Of a DNA stretch of 64,000 nt, positions 57,889 through 64,000 are shown piece by piece; position 1 is the first letter of the stretch; each line of letters starts with the position of its first letter. The notes beneath the pieces were generated by a model that ran no database searches, had not been told where the DNA came from, and saw nothing but the letters and a program-made list of their open reading frames with translations. The translations under genes were made by a program, and so were the position numbers. Origin of the DNA: Pseudoscleropodium purum (lineage: Eukaryota > Streptophyta > Bryopsida > Hypnales > Brachytheciaceae). Location: the NCBI GenBank assembly GCA_963969395.1, contig OZ017803.1:11780001-11844000 (forward strand), read 5' to 3'.

Positions 57889-58240
57889 AGGCTATAAACG
57901 ACTTTGATAAATAATAAAAATATAAAGAAGAAATGTAACTTTGTAAGAGCCATATTATGTCTATTTTTGAATTCAGCATTCGAGGTTAAATATGTACTAG
58001 CATAGTGTGTATTTTGAAATTATTGTTGTGTGTTTATTACATTTAGAAACTCGTAAATGGTATAAACGTATTTCTAATTAATTTATGAAAGATTGAATTA
58101 TTTGAATATTTGAAATTTTTTTATTTTTCATTCAACGATTGCTAAAAACTAAAATGATTTCTTATTGGTATGAAAAAATGTCCAAATTAGACAATTAGTG
58201 GTTCTTCTTTAGATTCTATTTTCAAATATGGAAAATAAAT

Positions 58241-58400
58241 CGGATCAGGCGGACGCCAGATTTGTCCGCCCGTGGCCATCCGATCGGGCGGACGTGGTTG
58301 TAGGGTTTCGGGGAGGCGGATGGCCGATGCGTCCGCCAACCGCGGCTCGTCCGATCGGGCAGATGGTTTGGGGCCGTCCAATGGGGCGGACGGGCCGTCC
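58241..58400. repeat. GC-rich GGCGGAC tract upstream of the kinase-like gene
   Basis: GGCGGACG and CCGATCGGGCGGAC words about 0.2-0.35 kb upstream of ATG 58598. There are no MITE ends. Composition and words match the tracts at 52917 and 55562. Confidence 0.55.
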
Positions 58401-58597
58401 GCATTGTTACTTTTGCTTTGCCCCTCGTGAATGCAAGGTGGAGCGGAGAGCTTGGTGGTTCATCCTCCATTGGCTCCTTTCCAAGGCAAGGCAAGAGTGG
58501 TTTATTGGGGCCTCCTTGTTGCCAATTTTTTGAACACTTGTGCGTGAATTCAATTTTAAATTAAAAAATTTCATCTATATCAGTTTCATTTGTCACG

Positions 58598-60033
58598 ATG
58601 ACGAAGGGGAAGAAGAAGGTTGCAAAGCTTAAACATGGAGAGGGACCATCAAACTTGGAGGTAGCTCGCCAAAGTCCTTCGGAGGAATGCAAAAATTCAT
58701 GATTGAGCACATCGTTCAATTTTATGAATCGGAAACAACATTGTCTTTAGACAATAAGTACATCAGATATCAAGAGGAGTGCGTGTCCAAATTCAAGGTA
58801 GACATGATACAGATGTTGTTGAATGCATTGAATGTGGCGAAGTGGCATGACGAAATGCATAAAACGTACTTCACCAAATGTTTAGAGAACAAGGTTCATG
58901 ACGCTTTGTGGAATTCCAAAGTCATTTTGGTTAAATATGGCAAGGAATATCGACCCAATGACGCCTAGTTTGAAGAAGTGATTTTGAAAGCAAACTTATT
59001 TAGGGGGCGATGTGTTCCATTCGCCAAAATGCACAATCGAGTTGGTTCAATTGGTTGGTGGAAAAGCAATGATGGAGTTGCTGAAGCAGAAAGGACCAAA
59101 CGGCACCTCATAGCACTTCCAGATACAGCACGCGTGATTGCTGTTGATGATAGAACGATAAGAGGTGGATATGCAACAATTCAAAAGGTCCATATTGAAG
59201 GATGTCCAGGAATACTTCCTCATTGGGAGTTTGCGGCAAAGAAATCCATTCACCACCAAACTCGACCCGATCTTGCAAAGTTAGAACATCAAAATGAATC
59301 AATGGCTGTTCGAATTCCACACGCGGGTGTGATACGGTTTGTTGTGGTGCACGGAACGACATGTGAAGGTTATGCGTATTGGTGGAATGGTGGAACTCTT
59401 CGACAAATGTTGAATATGGATAAGGACTTTCCAGACAACATTCAAATCCGTTTGATGTATATAAATCCAACCGAAGAAGAGATTGTAAAAGCTCACCATT
59501 TAGGACGATATCGGAAGAAGCGCACGGAGCTGACATGGGCCTTTATGCATATAATGTATGCAGTGCATCTTGCTGGACATTTGCACAATGATTTTTCTCC
59601 GGACAACATCTTGTTGCATTTTTCAGAGGATGAGTTACGTGTGTACATTGGAGTTTGCGATTGGGGTATGACCACCTTAGCTTCTCAGCCAATGAAGTCT
59701 TTGTACACATTCACATCAGCAGATGAGATGAAACAGACTTTGCAGAGGAGATGGTGGGTGGATCCACGTATTGCATATTTGCATAAAGCAGGTGCAGATG
59801 TGGAAGTCATTCCGATGTATTCACGTAAGTCGGAAGAGTATGCCATTCGAAAAATTGCTCGGCGGATGAATGGAAACAACATGTCAGAGGCGTATTTCAA
59901 CGTGCTACGAAAAAAACCTAATGCGATACAATTTGCCTTTCATGACTTTGCAAAAGTGTTTTATGCTTACTTGAAGCGCATTTCTTCGAAGACTGACGAT
60001 GAAAATACTAGTTTGGCCCATGTGATTACATGA
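58598..60033 (+). pseudogene. Atypical protein kinase-like gene with frameshift and in-frame TAG
   Basis: ATG 58598 opens a short Lys-rich frame (MTKGKKKVAKLKHG). A shift near 58680 leads to the main frame (58687 on), broken only by TAG at 58966-58968. Kinase marks: a glycine-loop-like GGYATIQKV (about 59164), EFAAKKS (candidate ATP-binding Lys, near 59238), HNDFSPDNILLHF at about 59584 (HRD-loop equivalent with catalytic Asp and the Asn that binds Mg) and VCDWGMT at about 59658 (DFG equivalent, Phe replaced by Trp). About 95 helical residues precede the domain. The catalytic residues are kept although the gene is broken, so decay is recent or the stop is bypassed. The substrate is unknown. 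Confidence 0.65.
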
Positions 60034-60539
60034 TTTTGTAATACATATCGTTGGCCGATGCCAGATGAACATTTCCGCCATTTATATTAGATTGGTAGTG
60101 CAGAAGTAGTAGTTGAATAGGTTATATAGGCATTAAAAATTAGTTTAGAAATATAGAGTTGGAATGAAAAAAATTATATGTGCTATTAGCCAAATGTGCA
60201 CACTATATGGTATATGTAAATTTTTGAATTCACAATGTATGATATTTTATATTAAATTCAATACATTTTGTCCATATTGATTATGTTTGTATTTGTGTTG
60301 ATCTCGATTTTTTAAATAGTATATATATATATATTTGAAGTCACAAACTTTTTTAGTTTACCTTCTGAAAATGAATTGGAATTTTTTCATAGTTTCAAGA
60401 CTATCATGGACTCATGGTCAAACTTTATAATCTTTCAACTTATAAGAGACATTGTTTTAATGATAAATCGTGAACCATTGCACTTCATTTAACATTTAAT
60501 TGTTTAAGGATTAAGGGAGTGACCGCGGGGTAGTTTGGG

Positions 60540-60731
60540 TAGGGCGATCGAGGGAAATAGGGCCGTCAAAGTGGATGGGGCGAATGGGGCGGACGGGCGG
60601 GGCGGACGGACGGGGTGGACAGGGTGACAGGCGAACGGGGCTGTCCTGACGGACGCTGCGTCTGCGAGGACCGCGAATGTCAGCGGATGCTGCGGACACA
60701 GCGTCCGCGTCCGGACGTCGTGTCAACCCTG
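60540..60731. mobile_element. GC-rich hAT-type MITE, left end missing
   Basis: Right end GTCAACCCTG (60722-60731), preceded by GACACAGCGTCCGCGTCCGG as in the other copies. On the left it fades into a GGGGCGGACGGG tract with no CAGGG end. Confidence 0.7.
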
Positions 60732-60742
60732 GTCTATAGGAA

Positions 60743-61350
60743 TGCCACATCAAAGAGATTAATGATGCGGACATTGTCTTACAAGGTGATTATCAACAAT
60801 ACTATATTGATATTGAAGTTGATGATAAGCGTGAATATGGATCCAATGACAGTGGCAATGAGGGTAGTAGAGAAGAGGAGAAAGACAACCATGTGGACAA
60901 AAGCTTTTTAATACTTCCACAAATAATATTGCCCACTATGAAGAAAACTCCTAAGAATGTCTAGCCTTATATTGACTACTCCAAATCCATATGGATGACA
61001 TAAGATGAGTATTTACAGTCCTTAGTGTAGATTGTCCTATAGAAAGAAGAAGCTGCACAGCAGAAAGAGCAATGGAGTTTAGATGCAGAATTGAATAAAG
61101 AAAAGAGAACTCTTGAGAAAAGACAGAAGCAGGAATCCCAATTGGAAAAGAAAGCGCTATTGAGGTCGAAAAAATTGCATAAGGAAGCATGGTCCACCAA
61201 GGTTGTAGCAGTAGTAGGTGATAGGTTGCATGCACTTATAAAAGCAAATACAAGTGTTTTATCTTGTAAATTTCCTTATTGTGAATTTCCACCAACTACA
61301 TGCAAATAAAATAAAAAACAGGCTATTGCTAGAAGACAAGTAAGAAGAAG
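60743..61350 (+). pseudogene. C-terminal relic of a transposase-like protein (possibly pogo/DDE_1 type)
   Basis: One frame with only in-frame stops (TAG, TAA, TAG, TAG between 60960 and 61042). It reads an acidic stretch (DDKREYGSNDSGNEG), then PYIDYSKSIWMT, DEYLQSL, KEEAAQQKE, then a Lys/Glu/Gln-rich coiled-coil (61091-61200) and a late Cys pair (CKFPYCEF). The (E)PxIDYSxSxxLTSxxYL pattern followed by a charged coiled coil is like C-termini of pogo/jerky-like transposases, but the catalytic domain is absent. It starts immediately after the MITE end at 60731. Confidence 0.4.
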
Positions 61351-62690
61351 AAGAGAGAGTGTAGTCACATACCAGCATTATTAGAGATCTCTCAACCGTG
61401 GGTACCAATACATAGGTAGTCTTCTATCTGCCACCAAAGTTGGTAGCAATCTCGCACATTGTTGAATATGTCATTTGGAAGGTTAGACATTTCCTTCAGT
61501 TTTTCCATATTCCATCTACAGTCAACATACCAGTCTTAGTGACACATATTTGCACATAGTTGTGCAAGTGACAAAAAGTGAAGGGAAGAGAAGACTTCAA
61601 GACATTTACCTTAATATGACAATTCTACTAGCTCAAAGTGGCCTAACGGTCAGTCCTAGAATCTGCCAGTCCATAAGGAATGTTAGAATTTGTGATTCCA
61701 AGCAAAAAGAAGAGATGAAGAAAGAGAAGTAGTGAATGCTTATACCTTACAACAATGTTGCAATATTGAGGTCGCTCAGCAACGAACTCCACAACCTGTA
61801 ATTTTATCTAATATTGCAAATTTTTGCAACTGCAATGAACATCTTAAAGACAAGGAAAGAGAAGGTTCACAAATTGTACCTTATGTTGCTACTGCAAGCT
61901 TCAAGTTGAGCTAAACCAAGGACTTGCATCTTCTAGTCCATGACAAGTGTTAATGTCTTCATCAATAGAAGAAGAGAAGAGAAATCGGCCCAGATGATGT
62001 ACCTTTCTACATCGCTATATGGTTGAAGTCAACCTCTAGAATGTCAAAGGTCAAAGTCAAGCTCCAGTTCCTACCAAGTGAATTACAAACTAGGTACATT
62101 GTCTAGCCTCATCTCCTATATGCATGTGGTTAGTTTTTGAAAAGCATAATTTTGCCATTGAGCTACAATAAGCTTCAAATGCAATGTGAGTCTACAAGGT
62201 GTTTGAGGCAATTAAATTCTAACTTGCTAGCCGATAAGTTGCTTACATAATATCACATACTTGTACGTGCTTTTTGCCTTCAGACATTCTTCTATTCTAT
62301 GTAACCTTGGACTATGGGCATTGAGTCTCTAGGCCACCTAATGACAAAACTGATTCCCTGCAACATGAAAAAGTGTCAATTGTTCAAGAGTTACATAACA
62401 AGCCCCACTAACAACGTTGCCAATTCAGTTACTCAAAGGTCAACACAATTTTGCCAAGGAAGACCAGGAGCTACCATTCAACCTAATAGTCACTTCATAG
62501 CGTGCCTCACATAGAGTTGTCACTGTAAGCCCATGTAAATATATGCAATGTGAAAGTGGAAGACAAGAACATCCTCCTATCCCATCAAAAAGGTTGTGGG
62601 TTTCCCTTTTGCAAGAGTGGGCCCGAACTGTAGTTGTTGATAGCCGGTGATGTCAACGCGAGTAGAAGAAGCCTAAGCGGAAGGAGCCCC
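61351..62690. other. Non-coding stretch
   Basis: No frame above 66 codons with any recognisable motif. No repeats with defined ends. Purine-rich on the + strand. Confidence 0.35.
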
Positions 62691-62695
62691 GAACG

Positions 62696-62955
62696 TAGGG
62701 TTGACAGGACGGTCGGACGTCTGGGACGTTCAAATGCGGACGTTGTGTCCGCAGCGTCTGCTGACATTCGCGGACGCCGTCCTCCCCGTCCGCCTGTCCC
62801 CCCGTTCCGCCCTGTCCACCCCGCCCGTCCCGCCCTGTCTGCCCCGTCTGTCCGCCCCACCTGTTCGCCTTCCGATGGCGGGAGGGACGCTGCATCCACT
62901 GGCGTCCGGGTTACGGACGCTATTTTGGGGTGGACGTACTGATTTGTCAACCCTG
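62696..62955. mobile_element. GC-rich hAT-type MITE, complete, imperfect 8-bp TSD
   Basis: Ends TAGGGTTGAC and GTCAACCCTG; flanks CCCGAACG (62688-62695) and CCCAAACG (62956-62963) match at 7 of 8. It lies in the opposite orientation to the copy at 22438; the shared block appears as CGCTATTTTGGGGTGGACGT. Confidence 0.85.
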
Positions 62956-63299
62956 CCCAAACGATGGTGAAGCTACTGAAAACTGATGGGGTTCGGGTAG
63001 GTAGTAGGTGGGGTAGGGGTGGAGGACAGGCATGTCCTTGATGTGGAACAATACCAACTACGAGAGAAGAGGTCAAAAGAGGCCTTGTAGGAGCTCGACG
63101 CGTGGCACTAGGAAGAGCAATAGTTTTTGTCACAGGAGCTTTGGGAACTTGCCATCGGTTGCCAGGCCGTTCAGGACTAGTTGTGGATGGATTGGATCAA
63201 CAACCCATTCCCAAATTTAGGACCGAGACTTCACAATTGACGCCCAAGCAACAAGACAAATTGTTGGTGGAGTTGCCAAGAGCCAATCAATATATGAAC

Positions 63300-63650
63300 A
63301 CAAAAACATCACCAAGAACAAGAAGACATTGACATCGATAAAGAACAAGAAGACAAAAAGACATTGATGAAGAACAAGAAGACATCGACATTGACATAGG
63401 AGGACAAAAACTTAAATGTAAAGGCGGAAGACCAAGGGACGAGCAAGTTAGAGCCACAAGGACATCAATCATATGATGCAAGAGTTGGAGGAGTTTACAA
63501 AGGAAGATAAAAACCTGAACATGCAGGCGGAAGACAAGGGGATGAGCACGTCAAGGCCAAGAAGACATCAATCATAAGTTGTTTGAGCCAAGAAGACATT
63601 GATTGTAAGCTGAAGCAGTTGCAAGAGTTTACGGAGGAAGATAAATATTT
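63300..63650. repeat. Purine-rich tandem repeats (AAGAAGACAT units, then about 130-bp units)
   Basis: About 63300-63410 has repeats of AAGAACAAGAAGACATTGA. About 63410-63650 has two to three longer units sharing GCGGAAGAC, GACATCAATCATA, GCAAGAGTT and GAGGAAGATAAA. No open frame spans them. Confidence 0.65.
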
Positions 63651-64000
63651 GAAAGGCAAGATGGACGTTTGGATAAGCTTGGAAAATGTGTAGAATAAGT
63701 ATATCTAGGTGACGCCAAGCTATGAGAGAAATTGATGTAGGATGTAGTGACATAGGCCTGACGATGATAGAAGATTCAAAGGGGCTGTCCGATCCCAACG
63801 CGATTGAAAGAGGCTTCAAACAAGTTGAGGGAGATAAACGAGGTGGAAGACATGGAGAGGATCAATACGACATCGACGAAACTACTTCAAAGTGGTTGTA
63901 AGAAAACCAACACAACATTTGGAGGGGATCAACAACCCGATTGTGACAAAAGTGAACTAGGCATCATCGTATTTTTGGTAGTTCCCTACTAGGAGAAGTA

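Noticed and set aside
39243..61350. Reassigned stop codons (TAA/TAG read as Gln) as an explanation of in-frame stops
   Set aside because: TAA, TAG and TGA all occur in-frame, aligned residues differ between sites, and the two intact cpRNP genes contain no internal stop.

Overview
The window looks like nuclear DNA of a plant-lineage (streptophyte) eukaryote. It is AT-rich and gene-poor, with long non-coding stretches, GT-AG introns, TTTAGGG-type telomere-like runs and two genes for a nucleus-encoded chloroplast RNA-binding protein with a transit-peptide-like N-terminus. The transposon-derived protein families present (hAT/ZNF862-like, DUF7869-like, FCP1-like) are common in genomes of charophyte algae, bryophytes and lycophytes. 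I cannot name the species and put only modest weight on that placement.

Layout. 0-19 kb: two near-identical intronless genes for a two-RRM chloroplast ribonucleoprotein (505-1374 + and 17716-18579 -) lie in inverted arms about 14 kb apart. A third copy of only their 3' flank sits at 15.2-15.5 kb, beside a near-perfect 86-bp foldback. The DNA between holds AT-rich repeats and one unrecognised, probably decayed locus at 5-7.9 kb. 19-27 kb: AT-rich repeats, microsatellites, a 24-base G run and a GC-rich hAT-type MITE nested in an AT-rich element. 27-32 kb: relics of a hAT transposase and an FCP1-like phosphatase domain.

32-44 kb: a block studded with at least 17 copies of a 19-bp palindrome (consensus TATCGGCTGSCAGCCGATA). 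It carries two further FCP1-like copies and a decayed DUF7869-type gene. The block is split by a palindrome-free 3.3-kb element with TGTCGCAGC/GCTGCGACA ends, which carries the longest intact ORF of the window (552 aa, acidic and coiled-coil). A 1.5-kb internally deleted copy of that element sits at 49.96-51.50 kb with a perfect 5-bp target duplication, inside another reading frame.

47.7-60.1 kb: three related or co-located broken genes. One codes for a zinc-binding, coiled-coil and RING-H2 protein (-). One codes for a paralogous zinc-binding N-terminus fused to a Gly/Ser/Tyr-rich low-complexity tail (+). The third codes for an atypical protein kinase (+). Each has a GC-rich GGCGGAC-type tract 0.2-0.5 kb upstream of its start. 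60-64 kb: more GC-rich hAT MITEs, a transposase-like C-terminal relic and short tandem repeats.

The only clearly intact coding sequences are the two chloroplast RNP genes and the element-borne 552-aa ORF. Most other coding homology is broken, largely by in-frame stop codons rather than by frameshifts.
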